Below, one piece after another: positions 1 through 7,151 of a stretch of 64,000 bases of DNA. Origin of the DNA: Candidatus Woesearchaeota archaeon (lineage in GTDB: Archaea; Nanobdellota; Nanobdellia; Woesearchaeales; UBA9642). How positions within the stretch are numbered: position 1 is the stretch's first letter; every line of letters starts with the position of its first letter. The DNA is taken from positions 62,001 through 126,000 of the forward strand of contig BPGB01000002.1 of NCBI GenBank assembly GCA_026002815.1, in the 5' to 3' direction. Made by a program: the position numbers and the translations under genes. Under the pieces are notes generated by a model, which was not told the origin of the DNA, did no database searches, and worked only from the letters and a program-made list of their open reading frames with translations.

Positions 1-72
1 TTTTTCATCTTTTTTGTTCTCACCCCCTATTATTCCCACTTTTTTCTAAAAGCACTACATTATTATGAAATT

Positions 73-522
73 CTATTCTATATTTTTTTCTAATAAATCC
101 AAAATCGTTTGAATTTCATTCTTCCAATCACCTTCAAACCGATAACCACGATCATCAATATATAAATCCGCCGGATATTTCTTATATGTTAAATCATCAT
201 ACGGAATATCATATTTATCTAACCATTGTTTAATATCTTCAATTTGCTGTTTTCGATCATCATTTACTCCGGGACAAATTCTAGCCGTATAAATAATAAT
301 TTTATAACCTTTATTTTTTAATGTTTCTAATGCTTCTTTCGCTCCTTCAAATGGTTCATCATAAACTTTTCCATTATGAAATCCTTTTGAATATTTATGA
401 ATCGTACCATCAAAATCTACCATTACTGTTTTTTCAAAAGGACTTATTTCCTTTTCTCTGTGCATATATTGATTGATTTGTTCAACAAGTTTTCTCTTTT
501 TCATATAGTTCAAAATCCTCAT
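73..522 (-). CDS. HAD-like hydrolase / nucleotidase-like protein
   Basis: 149 aa; HAD motif I 'MVDFDGTIHKYS', 'KIIIYTAR' motif II-like, 'DLYIDDRGYRF' acidic motif. Confidence 0.8.
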   Translation of the reverse strand: MRILNYMKKRKLVEQINQYMHREKEISPFEKTVMVDFDGTIHKYSKGFHNGKVYDEPFEGAKEALETLKNKGYKIIIYTARICPGVNDDRKQQIEDIKQWLDKYDIPYDDLTYKKYPADLYIDDRGYRFEGDWKNEIQTILDLLEKNIE

Positions 523-591
523 AATATAATAATATTCTTCCTTTTTTTTTGTTTCTCACTTCCTATTTTTTCCAATTTAAAAAATCAATAG

Positions 592-612
592 CTATATATA
601 TAAATTAGTGAT
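592..612 (+). promoter_or_regulatory. Conserved AT-rich 21-bp element upstream of plus-strand unit (copy P1)
   Basis: CTATATATATAAATTAGTGAT; near-identical copies at 3281, 58177 and 56912, each upstream of plus-strand ORFs. Confidence 0.55.
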
Positions 613-647
613 TAGAGATATTTCCCCCCCCCCTCAGGAGGTGCCGC

Positions 648-782
648 ATGTGGCATATCATCCGCCGGCCGGCCTCCGAGAAGCCCTTTTGGGTTCTCGA
701 GAAGGCGACCGGGTTTGTGGCCTTCCGAGCCAAGACCCTGGAAGAAGCCAGGGCTTGGATTCGGGACAACACGCCCCGGTAG
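648..782 (+). CDS. Small GC-rich hypothetical protein (44 aa)
   Basis: ATG after AGGAGG (tcAGGAGGtgccgcATG); translation MWHIIRRPASEKPFWVLEKATGFVAFRAKTLEEARAWIRDNTPR; strong GC codon bias in AT-rich surroundings. Below the ORF-track length cutoff. Confidence 0.65.
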   Translation: MWHIIRRPASEKPFWVLEKATGFVAFRAKTLEEARAWIRDNTPR

Positions 783-853
783 CCGTGGCCCGGCCCTGAG
801 ACCTACGGGGTCTCGGGGAGATGATCCCGCCTGGCAACAGAAAAGGGATCATA

Positions 854-882
854 AGGACTACGGTCGTAGTCCTAAATTTTTT
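854..882 (+). terminator. Rho-independent terminator
   Basis: AGGACTACG-GT-CGTAGTCCT perfect 9-bp stem followed by aaaTTTTTT. Confidence 0.8.
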
Positions 883-938
883 CCCTTAAATTTAAATTTA
901 ATAAAAATACATAACAGTTGTTTTTGTTGAGGAAAAAC

Positions 939-1277
939 ATGCTAAGGTTAGATGACTTAGAAGTAGGGGATTCGATCAAGGATCTCCCAGGATATAAAAT
1001 AAAAAAAGGATTGTACGTAATGAAATATAGAACATCATTACGTACATTACTAAAAAAAGAATATTTCAATCTAGAATATCTATGGTTAACATTTAAATTC
1101 TTTTTAAAATCAATTGATTTAAAAAAGAAAAATAGAATTGTGGTTTTCGAATTACCAATTCAATTTAATGCAGACAGTCTCTTTTTAGGGGCTGTCGCCA
1201 GAATAGACGGAGTGATTGATCGGTTTGACCAGAAAACCAATTCAAATACATATATCATTACCTTGGTCAAACCGTAA
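939..1277 (+). CDS. Hypothetical protein
   Basis: ORF 918..1277; start at 939 (MLRLDDLEVGD...) preferred because of 'tgaggaaaaac' upstream. Confidence 0.6.
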   Translation: MLRLDDLEVGDSIKDLPGYKIKKGLYVMKYRTSLRTLLKKEYFNLEYLWLTFKFFLKSIDLKKKNRIVVFELPIQFNADSLFLGAVARIDGVIDRFDQKTNSNTYIITLVKP

Positions 1278-1344
1278 AAATGAAAAATAAGTTACAAATA
1301 AAATAATATAATAAGCTAGTCTTTAAAAATTCGAGGAGTAGAAT

Positions 1345-1584
1345 ATGCTTCAAAGGAAGATTATTGAAAAATTAAAAAAAGGCGAAGTCGTGGATTTAAA
1401 CGGGCTAAAAGTGATCCAGGATGAAGGGCCACTACAACCAGGTGACATTTATGTTGCGGAACGCAATACAGGCCCTAAATTACTAACTGTAAAGAATGTC
1501 GATAATGGCATCGTGATTCCTACGACTCCCGATTATTGTTACAATATTTGGGAATGTGTGAAAGTCAAAGAAGCCGACCATTAA
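1345..1584 (+). CDS. Hypothetical protein (79 aa)
   Basis: ORF with 'cgaggagtagaat' RBS; colinear in plus-strand cassette. Confidence 0.6.
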   Translation: MLQRKIIEKLKKGEVVDLNGLKVIQDEGPLQPGDIYVAERNTGPKLLTVKNVDNGIVIPTTPDYCYNIWECVKVKEADH

Positions 1585-1607
1585 TCCCTTAAATAAGGAG
1601 TTAAAAA

Positions 1608-1916
1608 ATGGTTACCAGGTTTGCAGATATCCTTGTTTTAATCTGGGATGAAAAAAACTTCATTGACGAAATTATTAATTTCGTCGGGGAGACCACCACA
1701 GAAACAGAAGAAGAAAAAATTGAAAAACGGCTGATGCTCCAAGTGGCATCAGCTTTAAAAAATGAAGAGCAAGAAAAGAAGTTGTTTGACGGTTTCACAA
1801 AATACCTCGAAAAAGGTAGTTTGTGTATTATTGCTAATAAGGATGTAAATTCAAAGCGTCCTTTTAGTAATATCTATAAATTTGAAAATGGAGTAATTTC
1901 AATTTCTGCAATCTAA
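1608..1916 (+). CDS. Hypothetical small protein, putative member of tandem paralogue cassette
   Basis: ORF with aaggag RBS; shares N- and C-terminal signatures with the next three ORFs. Confidence 0.6.
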   Translation: MVTRFADILVLIWDEKNFIDEIINFVGETTTETEEEKIEKRLMLQVASALKNEEQEKKLFDGFTKYLEKGSLCIIANKDVNSKRPFSNIYKFENGVISISAI

Positions 1917-1976
1917 TTAATTTAAATGGGGAGGTTTCATTCTCTTCCCCTATTTTCCTTTTTAAGGAAATAAATC

Positions 1977-2231
1977 ATGAGAATGAAAAACGCAGAAGTG
2001 TATATAGTATGGATTAGCCCTAACATTAAAAAGGACATAAAGGAACAATTAATCAAAAATTACCCTGAATATAGTCAAATTTTAGAAGAAACAATAAACC
2101 AACTCAGCCAAGGACAAGAATTATTTGACCGCGTCTTATTTCATCATTTTAACATGAAAATCGAATTTCCGCGCCCGTTATGGAAAGTTTTTAGAATGTC
2201 AACAGGATATATCGAACTAAACATCTATTAA
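1977..2231 (+). CDS. Hypothetical small protein, putative member of tandem paralogue cassette
   Basis: ORF colinear; 'AEVYIVWISPNIKKDIKEQL ... STGYIELNIY'. Confidence 0.6.
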   Translation: MRMKNAEVYIVWISPNIKKDIKEQLIKNYPEYSQILEETINQLSQGQELFDRVLFHHFNMKIEFPRPLWKVFRMSTGYIELNIY

Positions 2232-2257
2232 TTACCACCATAACCAAAAAGGAGGTC

Positions 2258-2539
2258 ATGATGGAAGTCAAAATTCGTGCATTCGCTTGGGGATCTTGGG
2301 ATGAATTCAAAAAAGAACTGGAACTGTTTGTAAAGAACGCAGAATTCGAGAATTCTTGGCGGCAGAGGGCATTCGAATATTTCTTGGAGGAACTGAACAC
2401 GAAATCGATCTTTTCATATGTAAATGAGGATTTATTATTTGCAAGGACTGATTTGACACTCCCGACTACCTCTACCGAACGGGGATATCGGGAATATGAA
2501 TTCCTTAATGGTTGGGTATCTATGTACTTTAAATCTTAA
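2258..2539 (+). CDS. Hypothetical small protein, putative member of tandem paralogue cassette
   Basis: aaaGGAGGtc RBS; 'VKIRAFAWGSWDEFKKELELF ... FLNGWVSMYFKS'. Confidence 0.65.
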   Translation: MMEVKIRAFAWGSWDEFKKELELFVKNAEFENSWRQRAFEYFLEELNTKSIFSYVNEDLLFARTDLTLPTTSTERGYREYEFLNGWVSMYFKS

Positions 2540-2566
2540 TCATACCTTAGCAAAAGAGGAATAAAA

Positions 2567-2953
2567 ATGGAAACAGTAAAGATCAAAAGTATTGCAATTG
2601 TTTGGGGAAATATAAAAAAATTCATTGAAGAAGTAACTGAACATCTAAACCAAGAACGTAAAGATAGAAAGGATAAATATATAAATCTAGGTTTATCGAA
2701 TATCATGTCAGCTATAAGGAATAGAAACATTCCTTTTGAAGAAAAGGAGATTAAAATAGTTACACCTACCCTCGAAAATGGAGATAAGGAACAAATCCCA
2801 CCTACCTTCAAAGAAATTGAAGAGGAGATTAAAGAAGTTGCGCCGAATATAGTATTAATTCGGTGCGTGAGAAACATGTATCTACCATTTCTCATTCATG
2901 AGAATATTTTGTTTAAGAATGGAATGGTGTTTGTCTTCTCAGAAGACAAATAA
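2567..2953 (+). CDS. Hypothetical small protein, putative member of tandem paralogue cassette
   Basis: 'VKIKSIAIVWGNIKKFIEEVTEHL ... FKNGMVFVFSEDK'; RBS aagagga. Confidence 0.65.
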   Translation: METVKIKSIAIVWGNIKKFIEEVTEHLNQERKDRKDKYINLGLSNIMSAIRNRNIPFEEKEIKIVTPTLENGDKEQIPPTFKEIEEEIKEVAPNIVLIRCVRNMYLPFLIHENILFKNGMVFVFSEDK

Positions 2954-2972
2954 ATACATTATCACTATTATT

Positions 2973-3003
2973 AAATGCTCCCTCCTTGGGAGCATTTTTT
3001 TTA
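2973..3003. terminator. Bidirectional terminator between convergent genes
   Basis: AAATGCTCCC-TCCTT-GGGAGCATTT then T-run; flanked by plus gene ending 2953 and minus gene ending 3018. Confidence 0.85.
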
Positions 3004-3017
3004 ATCTTTTTTTATTT

Positions 3018-3278
3018 TTATTCTTGTTTTAAACTTTCCAAATATTCTTTACCAAATTTTAATTCTATTATTTTCTTAACAAGATCATAAGTTTCATTTA
3101 ATAGGGGATGATCTTTATATGATTTAGGAAGACGAGTATATAACCATATTAAATCTAACCGTTTACATAATGTAACATTCATTCTATATAAATTATCTTG
3201 AAGTTTGGAATTAAGATTAATAAGAGTCGCTTCTTTTTCTGTCATAATATTCAAAATTCCTTTTATAAATAAATTCAA
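3018..3278 (-). CDS. Hypothetical protein (86 aa or shorter)
   Basis: ORF between terminator and divergent promoter region. Confidence 0.55.
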   Translation of the reverse strand: MNLFIKGILNIMTEKEATLINLNSKLQDNLYRMNVTLCKRLDLIWLYTRLPKSYKDHPLLNETYDLVKKIIELKFGKEYLESLKQE

Positions 3279-3280
3279 TT

Positions 3281-3301
3281 CTATATATATAACATAATGA
3301 T
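3281..3301 (+). promoter_or_regulatory. Conserved AT-rich 21-bp element (copy P2)
   Basis: CTATATATATAACATAATGAT upstream of plus ORF 3338. Confidence 0.55.
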
Positions 3302-3337
3302 GGGAAAGTCCAACTTTTTTATTTAAAGGAGAAAAAA

Positions 3338-3628
3338 ATGGGCTATTTAATCTTCAAACTTATCTGCAAAAACAAAGGTCGGGGGTGTGATCATCGGGAG
3401 GAGATCAAGACCCTCCCGATTCCCCCCGGTTGGGAAGTAATTCTTGGGGGAGGCCGAGACCCTGAGGTTTTGGCCTTTAACCCCACCCTGTACGAGGCGG
3501 AGTATCTCTCCGCCCGTCGCAACGTATCCTACATCGAGGGCGAAGTGGCGAGAATTGCCACTTCCCCTCACAGTTGCTCAAAAATCAAAAAGCACCAGTC
3601 GTGGGTACTGGTGCGAAAGGAGGGTTAG
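3338..3628 (+). CDS. GC-rich hypothetical protein (96 aa)
   Basis: ORF with 'aaaggagaaaaaaATG' RBS, own element P2 and own terminator; codon usage GC-rich. Confidence 0.65.
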   Translation: MGYLIFKLICKNKGRGCDHREEIKTLPIPPGWEVILGGGRDPEVLAFNPTLYEAEYLSARRNVSYIEGEVARIATSPHSCSKIKKHQSWVLVRKEG

Positions 3629-3646
3629 AAAATGTGAAGAAATAAT

Positions 3647-3670
3647 AGCGGCGTAAAGCCGCTTTTTTTA
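3647..3670 (+). terminator. Rho-independent terminator
   Basis: AGCGGC-GTAAA-GCCGCT followed by T-run. Confidence 0.8.
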
Positions 3671-3691
3671 TTTATTTTTTTGTAAATTTTT

Positions 3692-3735
3692 TGAAAAAAT
3701 AAGAGGGATCTCCTTTTACAGAGATCCCTCTTATT
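3692..3735 (-). terminator. Terminator downstream of tail sheath gene
   Basis: AATAAGAGGGATCTC ... GAGATCCCTCTTATT; on minus strand followed by T-rich tract. Confidence 0.8.
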
Positions 3736-3762
3736 AAATAAATAAACTTATAACGTTAATTT

Positions 3763-5730
3763 TTATTCAACATAAAAACGGAGTTGAATCCGTTCAGTTG
3801 TACGAGTGGGTTCTAATGAAACGTTAATATGGAATGTCTTAGTCTTACGTTCATAATCTGTAGCGCCCACTTCAACACGATATGAATATAGACCACGATT
3901 TCTCTTAATATCTTCAAGGAAATTAATAACTTCTGCGGAAACTGCGCTCCAAGTCACTTCATCATTTTCTTCAAAAATAAATCCGCGAGCAAATTCTTTT
4001 AATGCTCTTTCGACATAAAGAACAAGACGAGTAATATTAATATCCTGTAGTGGGCCAGCCTTAACTTGAGTTGTAAGCTGGCTCCAAGGCGCATAACCTT
4101 CCTTAAACTTAGCAATTGTATTTACCTGATTGAGATAAAGTTGATCTCTATCTCCTTGACGTGGAACATATCGGGTCTCTTTGATATTTTGAATAGCGGT
4201 ACGATTAAAACCAGCCGGGGCCGCATATAATGAGGCTACCGTATCATTTCTAGGAATAAGATATGACATATGATATGACGGAGCTACCCAAATATCTTGA
4301 CCTGTGAATTGATCGTAAACTTTTGAATAATTGTCATAAACTGCCACAAAATAAGAATTAAATGGAAGTGTATTATCTCTCACATTAATAGCATCTGAAG
4401 CTGACGCATTATCACCCATGTCTAAAATTGCGATACAATCTTTGCGAAGTTCATACGCTAATTGGGCAATTGAAGTTTTAACAGTATTTGGATAACCAGC
4501 GTCAAATACGACATTAAAATAATAATTTTCTGTATCTACAACTGCTCTTTCATAAGCAGATTCAGCGCCAGCTACAAATCCAATAGCCTTTGGATTCTTT
4601 AAATTCCCAGTATAAGCGTTAGCTAAAATTTGATCGGCAACATTCGTATTTAATGTACCATTTGTATTAATCAAAGATCCATCAGAACCATATCTAAAAG
4701 GCACTGGTGATATAAATTGAGTCGAAATATCGACATCTGATTTTTTAATAATATAAGAAACAATATTATTTATATCAAATGAAGCATCTTTGGTTGCGAA
4801 ACCCACAGTTGTTCCTAACTTACTTGTATATAATTGAATTTTTGTTGGATCGGCAAGCGTAGTATTTGTGGCAGTCCACCCTGTGGCTTTTCTTCCCCGA
4901 CGATCATACATAATTATGTAATAGCCAGCTTTCCAATCTTCAAAATCTTGTCCGCTATCTGTCAAAGTTGTAGTCACATTATCTAATGAAAGTGTGCCAA
5001 CTTCACGATCATAAATTCTGAATGCCTCGTTATAACCAGAAGCAATATTACCATTGTCTGTTTCAGTCAATGCACGTAAAATAGTAGAATATTTTTCTAA
5101 TACATAAGGAAGATAAAGAGATTCTCCATCTGTCCCAGTCGCATTAGGATCAAATGAAACTGTAAATGATTCAATAATTATATTTGAACCATCATCTTGA
5201 AGAGCATATACATCCATAATATATTCATCGTTTGCGACAGGATTACTCACAGGAGTAAATTTAACAGATAAATTATTATAATATTGACCACGACCAATCG
5301 CATATAAAATACAAATCGGATAACCGGTTCCACCACCATATGATGTAAAATCTCTTAAATTGGTTTTAAGTTCTTCTAATGAATTCATATCTGGTAACTG
5401 TTCAACAGTTACCAGCCCATCCACAATTGAAATTCTAATATTCGCATATGTGGCGTCATCGGGTAAAGCACGTATAAAATAAAGTGAACCAGCCTCACTA
5501 AGAAAATTAAATGCATTATAAAGACCCTGACTATAAAGACGCCCGTATTTATTAATATTAGGTTTACCAAATTCACCAATTAAAGCTTCTTGACTAGAGA
5601 TAAAACGAAGTTTATTATCTTCGCCCTTTTCTGTTAGGGCTACGATAAATCCGACCGTGCTTGGTACGGCACTTACGTAATTCCCTAACTGAATAATTTG
5701 GGAATAAACACCAGCAGATTCATTTGCCAT
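3763..5730 (-). CDS. Contractile tail sheath protein
   Basis: 655 aa; typical N-terminus (MANESAGVYSQIIQLGNYVSAVPSTVGFIVALTEKGEDN...) and C-terminal domain '...YSYRVEVGATDYERKTKTFHINVSLEPTRTTERIQLRFYVE'. Confidence 0.9.
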   Translation of the reverse strand: MANESAGVYSQIIQLGNYVSAVPSTVGFIVALTEKGEDNKLRFISSQEALIGEFGKPNINKYGRLYSQGLYNAFNFLSEAGSLYFIRALPDDATYANIRISIVDGLVTVEQLPDMNSLEELKTNLRDFTSYGGGTGYPICILYAIGRGQYYNNLSVKFTPVSNPVANDEYIMDVYALQDDGSNIIIESFTVSFDPNATGTDGESLYLPYVLEKYSTILRALTETDNGNIASGYNEAFRIYDREVGTLSLDNVTTTLTDSGQDFEDWKAGYYIIMYDRRGRKATGWTATNTTLADPTKIQLYTSKLGTTVGFATKDASFDINNIVSYIIKKSDVDISTQFISPVPFRYGSDGSLINTNGTLNTNVADQILANAYTGNLKNPKAIGFVAGAESAYERAVVDTENYYFNVVFDAGYPNTVKTSIAQLAYELRKDCIAILDMGDNASASDAINVRDNTLPFNSYFVAVYDNYSKVYDQFTGQDIWVAPSYHMSYLIPRNDTVASLYAAPAGFNRTAIQNIKETRYVPRQGDRDQLYLNQVNTIAKFKEGYAPWSQLTTQVKAGPLQDINITRLVLYVERALKEFARGFIFEENDEVTWSAVSAEVINFLEDIKRNRGLYSYRVEVGATDYERKTKTFHINVSLEPTRTTERIQLRFYVE

Positions 5731-5764
5731 TTTTTAAATCCTCCAAGGATAATTCAATGCATAT

Positions 5765-6454
5765 TTAGAAATAAAGATACCAAACAAAAACAATTTGTCT
5801 GGACGCCTTAACTACTGTAGGAAATGTCAATCTTGCAAAAAGATGAAATGGACCATTCGGATTTCCTTTAGTTGAATCGGCGGGATCAGGCGGACTAGTA
5901 AATAACCCCGCTTCACTAAATGAAATTCCATCAGCATATGAAATATCAATATTAATCGTAACTTTAGCTATTAAATACCGGCTATCATTTTCAGTATCAG
6001 GTACGAATTCAACAGTATCTAATTTAAGTTTATAAAATCCTTCCCCATCCGGAGCACTCGAAGTTCGATAATCCCCAAGATTTCCATCTCCTGTCGCCCC
6101 ACCTAAAAATTTCTTTTCACTTACAAGATTTGTATCTGTAAGCGTTGGAGGTAATGGATTTAAAGGATCTCCAACCGGAGTCCCACCACTTCCAATTCCA
6201 AACCAATAAATAAATTCATCTGTAGTATGTGGAATTTGAGGAACTATATTACGTCGATTAAAAATTCTTGACGCTACATATTCCCGTGCTTGATAAACAA
6301 CTAAATTAGATTTGGCAATTAATTTTTTATTGCCATTTTCATCATATTCATAAACTTCTACAAATCCTTTAGGACGATCTTCTTTCGATTCCTTTTTATC
6401 TTTGCAACGAGAACATACATCGTATGCTTGAAAAACTAGTGGTTTTTCTTCCAT
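5765..6454 (-). CDS. Phage structural protein of unknown role (CxxC near N-terminus)
   Basis: 229 aa; 'YWFGIGSGG', 'FSEAGLFTS...FHLFARLTFPTVVKASRQIVFVWYLYF', a pattern common in tail/baseplate-associated proteins. Confidence 0.5.
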   Translation of the reverse strand: MEEKPLVFQAYDVCSRCKDKKESKEDRPKGFVEVYEYDENGNKKLIAKSNLVVYQAREYVASRIFNRRNIVPQIPHTTDEFIYWFGIGSGGTPVGDPLNPLPPTLTDTNLVSEKKFLGGATGDGNLGDYRTSSAPDGEGFYKLKLDTVEFVPDTENDSRYLIAKVTINIDISYADGISFSEAGLFTSPPDPADSTKGNPNGPFHLFARLTFPTVVKASRQIVFVWYLYF

Positions 6455-6495
6455 TAAACTATCTCCTAATCTTATCGGATAAAATAAAAAATCCC

Positions 6496-6515
6496 ATTCA
6501 ACTCTTTGTTCTCAC
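6496..6515 (-). promoter_or_regulatory. Conserved GTGAGAACAAAG element (copy C)
   Basis: Minus strand GTGAGAACAAAGAGTTGAATG, ~42 nt upstream of ATG at 6454. Confidence 0.6.
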
Positions 6516-6525
6516 TTCCACTTTT

Positions 6526-6660
6526 TCAATTTTCTTCCTCTTCTTCAAAAATAAAAACATCAAGACTAAATTCTGCCCCACAATTAATACAAGTAAGCAT
6601 ATTTTTATATTTATCATAAGTTACATGTTCACAAAATGGACATTTAAAATCAATTAACAT
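6526..6660 (-). CDS. Small zinc-ribbon-like protein (44 aa)
   Basis: Translation MLIDFKCPFCEHVTYDKYKNMLTCINCGAEFSLDVFIFEEEEEN; two CxxC knuckles; ggGAG upstream. Below ORF-track cutoff. Confidence 0.7.
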   Translation of the reverse strand: MLIDFKCPFCEHVTYDKYKNMLTCINCGAEFSLDVFIFEEEEEN

Positions 6661-6707
6661 AATTCTTTTTCACTCCCTTCTATTTAATAAAATTTATAAT
6701 TTATAAA

Positions 6708-7151
6708 TTATATCGAAATTAGTTTCGATTCATATTCTTTTTTATATCTATTTAATTTAGATGTCAATAATAAAATTTTTCTTTCAAGTAATTTGTTTTG
6801 TTTTTTTGTTTTAATTTTTTCTAATTCCTGAATTCGCTTTTCAAGAGATAAAATTTTTGCAGATAAAATACACAATTCATATTTTTTTGGATCATTTATA
6901 AATGATTGACATATAGAAGTTGTGCTATTCATATATTTCATATATACGTCATATGATGATCTTAATGTAAGATAAAGAAATAAAATTTTTGGATCAGCCA
7001 TACGAGCAATAAGAGTTAAAACCCCAGTTGAATGAAAAATAGGGGTCACATCGACCCCTATTTCACTAAATACATTTAATATATCTTTTATTTCATTTAT
7101 ATAGTTTTTAATTTTCATTTTTTCCAAATTTTTTCCTTTAATTTTTGCCAA
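6708..7151 (-). CDS. Hypothetical protein, coiled-coil C-terminus
   Basis: ORF 147 aa; start may be the internal ATG (MKIKNYINEI...). Confidence 0.6.
   Translation of the reverse strand: MAKIKGKNLEKMKIKNYINEIKDILNVFSEIGVDVTPIFHSTGVLTLIARMADPKILFLYLTLRSSYDVYMKYMNSTTSICQSFINDPKKYELCILSAKILSLEKRIQELEKIKTKKQNKLLERKILLLTSKLNRYKKEYESKLISI

Noticed and set aside
397-591. Plus-strand ORF of 64 aa
   Set aside because: Antisense to the HAD-like gene over much of its length, low complexity, no RBS.
783-873. Possible tRNA in the three-hairpin region
   Set aside because: No T-loop GTTCRANNC motif, no 7-bp acceptor stem and no anticodon arm in the right place.
608-930. Alternative ORFs 608..799 (+), 658..852 (-), 715..930 (+) in the GC-rich island
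   Set aside because: GC-rich DNA keeps all frames open; only the 648..782 frame has a good RBS and protein-like composition.
1221-1274. 11-bp inverted repeat CGGTTTGACCA/TGGTCAAACCG at a gene end
   Set aside because: Long loop and no T-run; could be coincidental or a weak terminator, so not scored as a separate finding.
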